Source of the DNA: Paramacrobiotus richtersi
Lineage: Eukaryota; Tardigrada; Eutardigrada; Parachela; Macrobiotidae
Direction of reading: 5' to 3'
Assembly: GCA_034698045.1 (NCBI GenBank)
Contig: JAQGAU010000911.1
Location: 1 to 22,723, forward strand
DNA length: 22,723 nt
Shown: positions 10,291 through 20,102 of the stretch, piece by piece
Layout: each line of letters begins with the position of its first letter
How positions within the stretch are numbered: the first letter of the stretch is position 1
Notes under the pieces: generated by a model
Told to the model about the DNA's origin: nothing
Seen by the model: only the letters and a program-made list of their open reading frames with translations
Database searches by the model: none
Translations under genes and position numbers: made by a program

Positions 10291-10494
10291 GTAGCATACA
10301 ACGGTGGAGTTCTTCTAGTTTTGATTTAAACATGTTATAAAGCGTGTCCAAATTCTTTCCATGTGAATGCCACGTGCAAGCATACATAATCGTAGAAACA
10401 GGAATTCTTGCAGTTCTGTGCGCACTAAGCGTTTTATCGTGATTGAGCCTTTGATCATAATACATTGTTAACTGCAGGCTGCAGCGGCTTGCCA

Positions 10495-13382
10495 ATGATC
10501 CTCGAAATCGGTGTTACTGCAGTATCTTTGATCCTGGGGCATTTCTTGTATGAACTACTTAGACGAAAATGGTTACAGTACCCGCCTGGTCCGATTGGTA
10601 AGCAATTCGTTTTGCTTGAAGGATAAGTTTAAAATAAAATACGCAGTGACATGTTGAAGAAATCTTGCCAGTGCGCTGTCCGAATGGTACCTGTATTCAA
10701 CCTGTATAAAACTCACGTTAGCGGCTATCGATATCTTGATCAACGAGCGATGAGAAACATGATCTGCTAATCTGGTAATCCGATAATGCAGCGAAATTGA
10801 AAAAGCTATTTGATGAATTCTATGAATAAACAATATCGTTATTTGTTTGATCATGTAATTTATACAGTATCTTGTACAACAGGATGGCCAATATTCGGCA
10901 GTTTACTGCAGTTTGGACTTCGGCCGCATCTCACGTTCCGTCAATGGGCCAAAGACTACAAATCCGATACCATAAGTTGCCGAGTTGGCCACCGCAATGT
11001 GGTTATTCTGCACGACTGGGATACCATAAAAAAGGTGTTTTCGAATGAGGCTTCCACCGGAAGAGAATGGCTGGCTTTTGGTACCAAGGACGTTCAACGG
11101 AAAGATGGCGTACATTACGGTTCGTGGATAACTGAAATTTGCAATATTTTCAGACATCTTTGAGTAGCAAGCATTTACCTGTCTATTGATACAATGTTAT
11201 TCAATATTTCACGGCCGAGAAAAGAAACCGGCAAGCCGGAAGCTTTATCCGCCAGTAAACACGTAAATTCGGTAGAAGTACAAACAGTGCAAGTCCGCTG
11301 TACCCAGCTGTTAATGTTGCCGGTTGCGCTTCAGAATCTAGAAGTTCAGACATCAGTTGGCCTAAAACTGCTTCTTTTACCAGAGAAGAGAGCGAGCTGT
11401 TAATTACCGATCTGTGCGTTTAAATTATTGAAGATATGATTTGGAATGTGCCTAGAATCTCAAGCGCTGTAAAATGTAAACAAACAGCGATGACACAGTT
11501 TCTCACAAAATTCTAAATGTTTATTTGGCCGAAACTTGATACCCCGTTTTTTAGGCCTGCTAATGAGCGAAGGCAATCTGTGGAAAGAACAACGTCGATT
11601 CGCTTTATCAACGCTAAAGTCATTCGGCATGGGTAAAACTTGGTTCGAAGGCGCTGTCATCACCGAAGTTGAAGATCTCTGCCGTGTGTTGGAGAACTAT
11701 CACGGTCAACCATTGAACCCGGCCAACGCGATCTCTCCTTGCGCATCCAACGTTATATGTGCGTTGGCGTTTGGGAAGCGTTTCGATCACGGCAACGAGC
11801 AGTTTCGCAACCTATCCAGGTCGATTGCCGATCAAGTTCAGCAATCAAAGGATGACTTTCTCTTTCTAATCTGTCCGTATCTTAAGTACATTCCTGGTCG
11901 CTTCCGAAACCGTTACACGACAGCTAGAGATAACTATAGCCGGATCGTTGCGTTCACGCAAGGTATTATCAAAGAGCACAGAGAAGTCAGCTGTCCACAG
12001 GATGCTGCGCGGGATTACATTGATGCGTATATTTCCGCGGATGGTTCTACCCAGAATGCTGATAAGATCGCATGCAACGGTATGTTTGCCATTGTTAAAA
12101 CGTAGAAGAGACATTCTTTGCTTGTGCAAGTCTTTGTATGTACGAGTACCTTTGTATGTATTCACGCCCATATGCACATCGATCGGTATTGCTGGATACC
12201 TGTTTGCATTTTGACACTTAGCTGTACATTTTGGCATTTCTTTCTACATTTCAGATAAACAGCTCGAAGTTTCGTTGTACGATCTTTTCGCTGCCGCTAC
12301 CGAGACGACAACTACTACAAGCCTGTGGTGCTTATCGTTTATGCTGGAATACCCCGAAATAATGAAAAAGGTGCAAGAGGAAATTGACTGTTTTATCGGA
12401 CATGATAGATCGGTTGGTTTTGCTGACAAAGGTACAACAAATTGCTTTATACATATTATTCCTGTTGGTCCTGTTCGTCATCGGAAATATTGTTTATTTA
12501 TATTATTTATAATATAATATCATTTATTATACTAACAAACCTCAAGGCCTGTTGATAAGACGTCCGGCACTAAGATAGTTAGCGTGCAAATAAGTTTTTT
12601 GTGCAATTTTGGGTTGCTGATTACGAATCTGAAATCGACATTTGAAAGCAGCAAAGTTCTAAGAATCTCATGGGAGGAAAAATCGCCCCTAGGAGGCAGT
12701 ATTCGTAAAGTTATCCAAAAGATATTATATAGTATTACATTTTATGTATTTCTGTATATTCACAAGAACGTTTGGCACAGCTCTTCTGCCGTTTACCGAA
12801 GCCACGATCCTTGAAGTACAGCGAATGTCCTCCCTTCTACCACTGTCTCTCCCGCACAGAACCACAAAGGATATGTTTATTGATGGTTATTATGTACCGG
12901 AAAATTCTCTGATTATGCCCAGTTTATATTCCGTTGGCCATGATCCTAGATACTGGAAAAATCCAGACGATTTTGACCCAACCAGATTTCTCAACAATGC
13001 CGGAATTGTAGAAAAACCGGATGCTTTTGCGGTGTTTGGAGAAGGTACATAACAACATTCATATAATGGAAAGTATCTTGATAATAATGTTATGTGTATG
13101 GTTTGTTCGATAAAATTATGCGAGCATGCATACATTACACTTACATTTTAACTGCTAGGGAAACGTTCTTGCGCTGGAGAACTGCTAGCCAGAGTGGAGT
13201 TGTTCATCATCTTCGCCAATCTTATGCAACGTTTTGATATGAAACTGGCACCTGGATATGTTGTATCACATATCGACTATGACCCAGCGATTGTGCTTAC
13301 TCCACGGCCTTTTGAAGTCAGTTTTAACCCCCGACCCCATTTCACTAAAAAGCGTAGTGAATCAGAATACTGCTGTTTGTGA
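10495..13382 (+). CDS. Cytochrome P450, clan 2 (CYP2-like), copy C, six exons, intact
   Basis: Exons: 10495-10597, 10883-11119, 11555-12079, 12255-12431, 12781-13044, 13159-13382. Lengths 103, 237, 525, 177, 264 and 224 equal those of copy A, all introns phase 1, total 509 residues. The protein has the N-terminal anchor MILEIGVTAV, hinge YPPGPIG, C-helix WKEQR (123-127), I-helix AAATETT, K-helix EVQR (359-362), FDPTRF and heme loop FGEGKRSCAG with ligand C440. It should be an ER-bound monooxygenase fed by P450 reductase; the substrate is unknown. In exon 5 it differs from copy A at about 11 of 88 residues, many in the stretch between K-helix and heme loop, which can line the substrate pocket. 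The intron 2 donor is again GTTCGT and the end is again EYCCL. It follows pseudogene B in the same direction with its own upstream module. Confidence 0.94.
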
Positions 13383-13530
13383 TTCCTGCAATGTTCTGCT
13401 TGCCCACATCGTTGGATTTAGTGTGATGTCTGCGTGTGACCTGGTTGTACTACGAACTTGAAAAATTTCGCACTGCCTTTTCCAGGGTCGGTCCAAGATC
13501 CGTAACCAAAATAGTTTGGATCGGTTCAAA

Positions 13531-13641
13531 ATGAGGCTTTTGAAACACGAGGTTGTGGGTAACAAGATTCTGCGCATCTTTTTGTACTTTGCGATTCTGT
13601 ACTTGTATATAAAACGATCCAGTATGATATTAAGCAGGTAA
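13531..13641 (+). CDS. Possible 36-residue membrane peptide, doubtful
   Basis: An ATG 148 bases beyond the copy C stop opens 36 codons. A basic start (MRLLKHEVVGNK) is followed by a strongly hydrophobic, aromatic-rich segment (ILRIFLYFAILYLYI) and KRSS. This resembles a signal anchor, but so short a frame is easily produced by chance in A+T-rich DNA. An acceptor-like site at about 13834 would give only a few more in-frame codons. I do not recognise it. Confidence 0.12.
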   Translation: MRLLKHEVVGNKILRIFLYFAILYLYIKRSSMILSR

Positions 13642-13833
13642 CAGTAGGAAAGAAACACACATTCGTTTTGTTATGTGGCTACTTGTCGCGCACTTACGCC
13701 TCAAATTCGGTTGTCGTTTCAACGCCCTAGAAAACAGTCAGCAGACTGACGGGCAGAAATATGAATTCATTAATTTACTATCTCAAAATAATATCGGGCA
13801 GAAATGGCCAATTAAAATGTGTTTTAATTGCAG

Positions 13834-14318
13834 TTAACGCGAAGAAGGGACAGCTTTTGGTGGTCTGACTAAAAACATTCCATTGGCCAAACAAAAAATA
13901 TCAGATCTTTGCAACTTTCGACGGCCAGACATTCCCTTCTCGGGTATTCCTCGCTCATCTGACATCGCTTGTTGTGATCGTCGCTGGCAGATTCTGGAGT
14001 GCAGCCTGAGTTGATATTGGGGATTTCCGATGGGATCATGACGCCGTCCAGCCATGCCTTCCTCGATGATCTCGGACATCTTCGCTTTGCCCAGGACGAT
14101 GGCGTGTGGAAAGGGGCTGGTGTTCGGCTGCGTGATGCTCTGGGTTTCGGTCGTTACGAGGTGGACATTGGAGGCTTGGATTGGCTGGATCCTAAGATTC
14201 CTAACGTTCGCTTCGCGTTGTGCAGACCATCAAATTTTGTCGCTTATGTTTTTACATGCGAGTTCCAAGAGTTCCTCTTTGTGGTTGTTGAGGCGCGTGT
14301 GCAGATATTCTTTCATAA
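13834..14318 (-). other. Unidentified coding-like island
   Basis: This stretch is visibly more G+C-rich than its surroundings. On the minus strand a good acceptor (ACTATTTCAG, just above 14318) leads into MKEYLHTRLNNHKEELLELA, a charged, helix-like segment. Lower down, a second protein-like block contains KMSEIIEEGMAGRR and many Arg/Gln residues (RLHSRICQRRSQQ). The two blocks do not form one clean continuous gene as they stand. The plus strand is also open here (13999-14322, 107 codons), so strand choice is not certain. I recognise no family; a gene fragment or part of a mobile element are both possible. Confidence 0.3.
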
Positions 14319-14375
14319 CTGAAATAGTTAAAATCAATGCAACGTGCGTATATAATCCATAAAAAGGGTACACAC

Positions 14376-14544
14376 ACCGGTAAGAGAATGATAAGACGCA
14401 TCTGACGTTCTCCAGGCGATCACAAATGATTACTGTAGAGTGATCATAATAGTGAGTCTCTGCGTGGATTACACATTATGGCTTGTCAAATAAAGTATTA
14501 CAGTATTACTGTAGTGTGCGTCTTATCGCTTTCGTTACACCGTG
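14376..14544. mobile_element. Possible short inverted-repeat element
   Basis: GATAAGACGCA (about 14390-14400) and its inverse TGCGTCTTATC (about 14517-14527) are the inner part of imperfect terminal inverted repeats of about 28 bases, the outer part matching loosely (CACCGGTAA and TTACACCGTGG). The interior holds a smaller palindrome, TACAGTATTACTGTA. No clear target duplication is seen, so this could be a decayed MITE or chance. Confidence 0.3.
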
Positions 14545-15504
14545 GACCGTAGTGGATGAATTTTGACACCGGAAAATCATGTTTTCCCTGCTTTATGAAC
14601 TATGAAAATTGACACATTTATTCCTCCCGGAAAATGCCCCGGTGCACTTTTTAAAGGTGCCTTTGTGAATATGGAACAAACACAAAACGATTCCACGTAA
14701 ATAACCGAGAAGATGCAGAGTACTCGGTTTGATTTTCTTGCTTCTGTTATTATGCATTATGCAAACGTTCATGCTTGCAGTTTACTGCCGAATCTATCTC
14801 TCGCACAGGAATCTATGCTGAGGCAATTGCCTATCTATGTTTAATACAATAAATTCGGGCAAGCCTTGACTACGTATTTGCACATTCTCACGCAATCCTG
14901 AGGAAGAGCACATCCTTCCGCACCAGTGTGCGGGAAGCCAGAAGAAACGATCTTTCAGTTACTTTCAACACTTCTAAAACGAGCTCAGTGTGCAGTTTGC
15001 AGAAACATATATACGAGCTCGTTCCTGCAAGCCTATGTGTTTGCGTAATCTACGCTTCAGATCACACACCTGGCTACGTACTTATGACTGTATTGATGTG
15101 ATTTGCTTTAATTGGCACGATTTGGAGTTTGGAAACATTTATCTGACTTTGGGTGGGTGACCATGTGAGCAGAATGCTGCTGACGGCTAGGCACTAGACA
15201 AGTCTCTTACAGTGACCGTTTCTGTCCAGACTTGTGCGTCAACACTTTTGTTCCTAATAAATTTATTTATTGACAGTTTCTCGCAGTGCATTGGCCTATA
15301 GTCTGGTAATAACAAGCAATTAAACCAACAATCTCCTGCATTGAGGCTTTGTGTAGTGATCATATAATATGGTCCGTTCTATAACAGACATGTCCAGCAG
15401 AACGCGCTTTTGTATGTCTATTCTTGTTCAGAGTTTTTTTCGGTTAAGAATCTAGCTTACTTTTGTTGCAATACTTCGCTTAATTTCTACACACTCCCAA
15501 CAGC
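14545..15504. other. Intergenic region upstream of the lipocalin-like gene
   Basis: About 960 bases without a convincing open frame or splice-bounded exon on either strand. It should contain the promoter and any untranslated leader of the following gene. I see no clear TATA box near 15505. The bases before the ATG end in CCCAACAG, which could be the acceptor of an intron in the 5' UTR. A palindromic AATAAATTTATT lies near 15257. Confidence 0.4.
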
Positions 15505-18298
15505 ATGTTCATCAACTACGTTGGACTAGTGATTGTGAATATTCTTGGTAAGTGTTTGTTGCCAACATCGCGCAGTGACACTGTGTGCTACTACCATAAA
15601 CCTTTTCTAGGAGGGATCACACTATCGTCGGGACAAACATGTTCCCCTACTTCTTCGCCACCTTCTTCGATAACACCTCCGGGTGGTGACGTACCCTCAC
15701 AGGTCGGCAAGTGTCTTCATTATAATTTAAGCAGATAATATGTATACGTACCTGTGTTTAATATCCGAGTATAAGAAGTATAAGCAAGTAAAAACATTCA
15801 GCAAGGGGTCAACACATGTCGTTCACTTAGATTAGTTAGGTACAATGGTATGCGAAAAAACACTCAAGTAAAACAGATGTATAAATGTAGCTTGTTGCTG
15901 TCTAAAACTTAATTTCGGATGTCTGATGCCCGAAGAGGTTTATTCACTGGTTTTAGCTGCGGTACACCGACAGGGCGAATATTTTTTCAACGCTTGGCAG
16001 ACAATATTATCTTTTACATCATATGTTTACGGCTTTTCAGGTAGCTTGTATAACAGTCCGTTATTCTCCCTGTTATCTCTAAAAAGTCGGAATGTATAAC
16101 AGAGTATCCATTTTCCCAGGGGATGTTTTTATTATTTTCAGTCAGGAAACACTTGTACTCTGTACATGTTTTACTGCTTGTCATCGAACCTTAGTTTAAT
16201 ACCTTACACGTGAAAAATGAAAGAAACCTACGCAAACAGGAAATTTTGTTTTTTGTGCGAGTTGTTCGTATTCGGATAGGACTTAAGCATGCCAATTTCT
16301 AGTTATCCTGGTTTCCTTAATAAATGGCAAAAGACTGAAAAGTTTTGTGCGGGTTTAATGTTTGGCACTGTACCCTTAGGCCCAAGGTGAATGGTTCGCT
16401 TACCGGCAGACAGGGGCCGTAACAACCAACCAGCGCATTCAGCTCAAGAGTTTTGGCCCCACAGTGGAACCCAATACAAATGACAAGGCAACCAATGCCG
16501 TTATTCAATACATGCAAATTGCATGGTCATCGAATGGTGCTTGTCAGAACGAATATTGGGCGGGCTATTATGACGTTTATGGCTTCCAGACTGGGAACGA
16601 CGCCGGGTCATCAGATAACTACACCACAATTAGTACACTTCGTCCTTTACCAAAATTGACAATTTTATCACAATGTTTTGCAGTATTTCTTCCTTATTCG
16701 GTGCTGTATCATGATTATCAAAAGATGATGCTCGGCTATGGTTGTCCAAAGACCAACAAAGATGTAACATGCTCTAACCCGCAAATTTGGGCCCAAACCA
16801 GAACCCGGCCAGACAAGTTGTCAGCTAGTGAAATGGATAATTTCGACAGCATCATCAATAAAGCATTACGAGGAACTTGTCTCACTGTGCTGAACATGCC
16901 GAAACAAATCTACAACGACAATCAACCGAACTGTCCTCTAATCGATCCACCGGCCTGCATGATGAACTTGGTCAAAGGAATGGAAATTTCAGTACCATCA
17001 TCATCAGGTGTGCTTAATCATAAAAAAATTATAAAAAAGTAGAGACACGTACTCAGTAAAATTTCACTAGCAGATTTTACAACGCAGCTTAGCACTAACT
17101 TGACACTTATGTACAGGTCAAACAACGACAGTAAAGTCAACAGGATACGGTTCGACGACCACGGTCCCTGGTTGTAAGTGGCCGAGTAACATCGATAAAA
17201 GGAAAAACGTGAAGCGCGACCCTCCAAAAGTAAGTTTACGATATAACTGTACAGACAGCCGATAGTGTGTTTTTGCACTTGCTTCGTAATACCAGCTTCG
17301 TACTACACCAGGGTCAACTACGTATGGCGGATACCGGCATACTGATAGTCATTAATCAAAGCTGTACAAAAATGGAATCTATGGCTGTACCGATGTACTA
17401 TCAGAAATAAAATCATCAGAGCTGAAATTTGTTGCCCATAAACATGCAGCGTGATGCGAGCAACTAGAAACCTCCGTCATGTTCTTGTGTGGTTGATTTT
17501 TTAGACAGAGGGGGTGTGGTATGTTTACCGTGCAGCATTTGGACCCGAGCCGACTGCTGTGGGTATGCGGTACTACTGGCACATTGTCAACGACGGCATT
17601 CTGACCGCGATGAACTTGACACTACCGGGAAGCTTTGCCTGGGCGGAGTATGTCCAGTACGATTCTCCCAGTGATACACAGTGCAACTACGGTTACTGGA
17701 CAGGGCTTCTAGCTAACGCCGGGGATAACATTGGCATTCGCTTTGTAACAACGGATACAGGGGGGACTCTCCAAGGTAGAATAACAAATCATTTGATTAA
17801 ACTGTATAAATTAGTTGTAGCCACTAAGGGAATTATGGGTTTTCCGTAAGTTACAACAAGGTGCATCACCTGTTTGACGGCATAGTCCTGTTAGTGGCGC
17901 TTTCGGCCTACAATTTAAAAAAGGTTTCAGTTAGATCGGTGCAAACATTCTTTTTTTTAGTTCCTTTATACTCACTGACCGTGGTACAGGACGATAAATA
18001 CCAGTTTTATTATGGATGCTACACACCTAATCTGCAGACCGGATCCTGTGACGTTCCGTTCGCAATGCTCAGCGCTCGTACCAACCCGACTGATTGGTCC
18101 CAAAGCGAGAAAGACCACGTTGACAATGATGTCATAACGCCATTATTCAAAGAGTATGGATGCTCGGCGAACGATATGCACTTGATGGCTCTCCCTAAGA
18201 ACAAGCCCACATGCAGCTTCCAAGGAAGTGCTCCTTGTTTAGACGCGTACATCGCGGGATACAAACAACAAGCTATTCAACCGAAACCGGCCTATTAA
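15505..18298 (+). CDS. Secreted double-domain lipocalin-like protein, seven exons, 477 aa
   Basis: Exons: 15505-15547, 15611-15702, 16380-16632, 16684-17007, 17117-17229, 17505-17775, 17961-18298. Reading phases agree at every join and give 477 residues. MFINYVGLVIVNILGG is a likely signal peptide. Two homologous units follow. Unit 1: C25, GEW ending at W50, DYQKMMLGYGC to C150, then RTRPDKLSASE. Unit 2: C257, GVW ending at W280, DDKYQFYYGC to C385, then ARTNPTDWSQSE. A Ser/Thr-rich linker (about 232-255) joins them. The G-x-W start, a strand ending Y-G-C, the RT-x-P turn and the C-terminal amphipathic helix with a late cysteine fit arthropod lipocalins, extracellular carriers of small hydrophobic ligands. 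In each unit a phase 0 intron precedes the W motif and a phase 1 intron precedes the Y-G-C strand. The family call is from pattern, not a search; another secreted beta-barrel family is possible. Confidence 0.72.
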
Positions 18299-18486
18299 TC
18301 TGAGACCACAGGCCCGAAAGAGTACCTTAGCGGACGTCTCTTTGCCACACTCAGCATTTACAAGTTGTTGTTGCCGCATTGTCATGTGTGTACACGTACT
18401 ACAACCAGAGTTTGTGTTTTTAGCACTACTTTTGTAATTTTGTAACAGCCGCAAATTTCGAAAACAAAACTTCATTTTTAAAAGTC

Positions 18487-18654
18487 ATGGTTAGCGTCGT
18501 CCTTGTTATATTCAGTTTGCATTTTCACGTGCCGTCAGCACTTATTTCTTGTCACCATAACAGGAATATAGTTTACACATCCAACATTGCCTACGAAGAT
18601 AGAGACTATTACGGGGTTGCTGTTAACTGTATAGATTACAGTTTCACGTCATAA
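18487..18654 (+). CDS. Possible small secreted peptide, 55 aa
   Basis: An ATG 188 bases after the lipocalin-like stop opens 55 codons to TAA. The first ~20 residues (MVSVVLVIFSLHFHVPSA) look like a signal peptide. The remainder is short, rich in Tyr, Asn and Asp, with two cysteines (in ISCHH and VNCID) that could pair. I recognise no family. It may instead be the 3' UTR of the preceding gene or a chance frame. Confidence 0.2.
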   Translation: MVSVVLVIFSLHFHVPSALISCHHNRNIVYTSNIAYEDRDYYGVAVNCIDYSFTS

Positions 18655-19401
18655 TCGTACAGCATTTTGAATGTGAATGGCCTGTAGAAACCAGAAAAAC
18701 GTAGATAGTTTACTACTTCGAATTGAGCCAGTAATTTACGGGTCAACAGGAGCTGCAGCCAACCCATCCCTCGAAATTTTTGAAAATTATTTCCGAATTC
18801 CGGTACGCATTGTTTCAGTGCCCAACTTTACAAAAAAACGTTGTACGCTTGTATCACCATGGTACGCCTGGCTTTCGTGTTGCATCGTGCATACGAGTAG
18901 CACTATAAGGCTTTCTATCTTTTTGCAAATCCCAACGTCGTGTGCCTCTTGTCCTGAACGACTACAGTAGCGAGCTACAACCATTATTGTTAATCATGAT
19001 ACAGCACAAGTCCTTCACAAAAAACCTCGTCACGGAACAGAACGTAACGAATACCATGGCTTGTTAGTTATTACGGTATAGTGCGTGAACTCTACTGCAC
19101 CCTACATACACGACTCACTTGGTTGGCTGTCAAGTAAACTGACTGTCTTTATACGAAATACTGTTTTAATTTGCGTTGACAAGCTTTAATTGGCGTATTC
19201 CATTCCTCAGAATTTGCTCCAGACAATTCGATGCGTTGGCTAGACGGTGTATGACCTTTAGAGTAGAACCGATTGTATTCAGCGCGCGGGAAGCCATTTA
19301 CCGAGATACAATGGTACAAAATTACGGCCGCAGTTCACACGAAGACGTGACAAACGCTTTACCACAGTCCGTGGAGTTTACACTCTTGTTCTTTCTTACA
19401 G
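18655..19401. other. Stretch before the DIRAS-like exon, no exon recognised
   Basis: If the exon at 19402 belongs to a normal gene, this should be its last intron. It ends in a good polypyrimidine tract and acceptor (CTCTTGTTCTTTCTTACAG, ending 19401). I searched it by eye for P-loop, switch and NKxD coding and found none. Open frames at 18677-18970 and 19176-19481 have no recognisable motif, and the second only overlaps the true exon in another frame. Confidence 0.4.
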
Positions 19402-19596
19402 GTAAAAACCGAGGACGCATCGAGAATAGCCAAATCGTGGGGTTGCGGTTTTATGGAGACCTCCGCCAAGACGAGTCATAATGTCACCGAGCTCTTCCAG
19501 GAACTTTTGCAAATGGAGAAGAAGCGCAAGATGTCGCTCAACCTCAGTGATAAGAAGGGCAGCAAAGCCACAGACAACTTAAAGGCAAATGCCTAA
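19402..19596 (+). CDS. Terminal exon of a DIRAS-type Ras-family small GTPase
   Basis: After a strong acceptor (phase 0) a frame of 64 codons runs to TAA at 19594-19596. It matches the end of a Ras fold: KTEDASRIAKSWGCGFM is the alpha4-beta6 region, ETSAK is the G5 nucleotide-base motif, and HNVTELFQELLQMEKKRKMS is helix alpha5. ETSAK followed by HNV-ELFQELL, a basic EKKRK and MSL is the signature of DIRAS (Di-Ras/Rig), neuronal Ras-like GTPases. Known DIRAS proteins end in a CAAX box; this one ends NLKANA with no cysteine near the end, so it would not be prenylated. No exons for the P-loop, switch or NKxD motifs are found in the window. It may be an orphan duplicated exon or an alternative last exon whose partners lie far off. 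Confidence 0.75.
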   Translation, partial: VKTEDASRIAKSWGCGFMETSAKTSHNVTELFQELLQMEKKRKMSLNLSDKKGSKATDNLKANA

Positions 19597-19963
19597 TAAC
19601 CTGAGCAGCTGCCTAACGGAATATTAGCACTTTTTTGCATGCCTTTCTGCTAATTGTGGAAGCACTGGTCTGTGTCTTTGTTTCTATGACGTACACTACG
19701 GTTGCTGTTTTAACTGCAGCAGTTCTGCGGCTTCTTATGATCGTTTCACCACTACTCCGTGGACTGATAAGTAAAATACCGATAGCAAGCGGATAAATTT
19801 GTATTAGCTGACGTAGAACGCATATAGGATGCTGGTAATTGTGAAGATATGTACACCTGCTGAATGATCGCAAATGCGCTTTTTTATCCATCTCGAGGAC
19901 ACCTTAAGGTTATGGCAATGCAAATGGCAAATTTTCAGACTACGGTTTTCATTGTATATGGTG

Positions 19964-20102
19964 GATTTATGCGAAGCCACTCGCTAGTAATTAAGAGAAC
20001 AATAGTGCATTGTTTCTATATCTAGAGTAAACATCATCTAGAGTATATAGAGTAAACAATGTCATTGTTCTCTTAATTACTAGCGAGCGGCTTCGATTTA
20101 TG
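19964..20102. mobile_element. Inverted-repeat MITE with 8-bp target duplication
   Basis: The arms 19972-20015 and 20054-20095 are inverted copies of about 43 bases (left arm begins CGAAGCCACTCGCTAGTAAT) with few mismatches, around a 38-base A+T-rich centre that is itself partly palindromic (CTATAT ... ATATAG). The perfect direct repeat GATTTATG lies at 19964-19971 and 20095-20102. An 8-base duplication is typical of hAT, P and Merlin transposition; the terminal sequence does not decide between them. It is non-coding and so depends on a transposase elsewhere. The clean duplication argues for a fairly recent insertion. Confidence 0.82.

Noticed and set aside
13999-14362. Plus-strand open frames of 102 to 107 codons
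   Set aside because: No known motif or clear splice context; they overlap the minus-strand coding-like segment. Noted there as an unresolved strand question, not as separate genes.
15740-16379. An extra exon between exons 2 and 3 of the lipocalin-like gene
   Set aside because: The C-to-W distance with direct joining (25 residues) matches the second domain (23 residues), both with a phase 0 intron, so no exon is missing.
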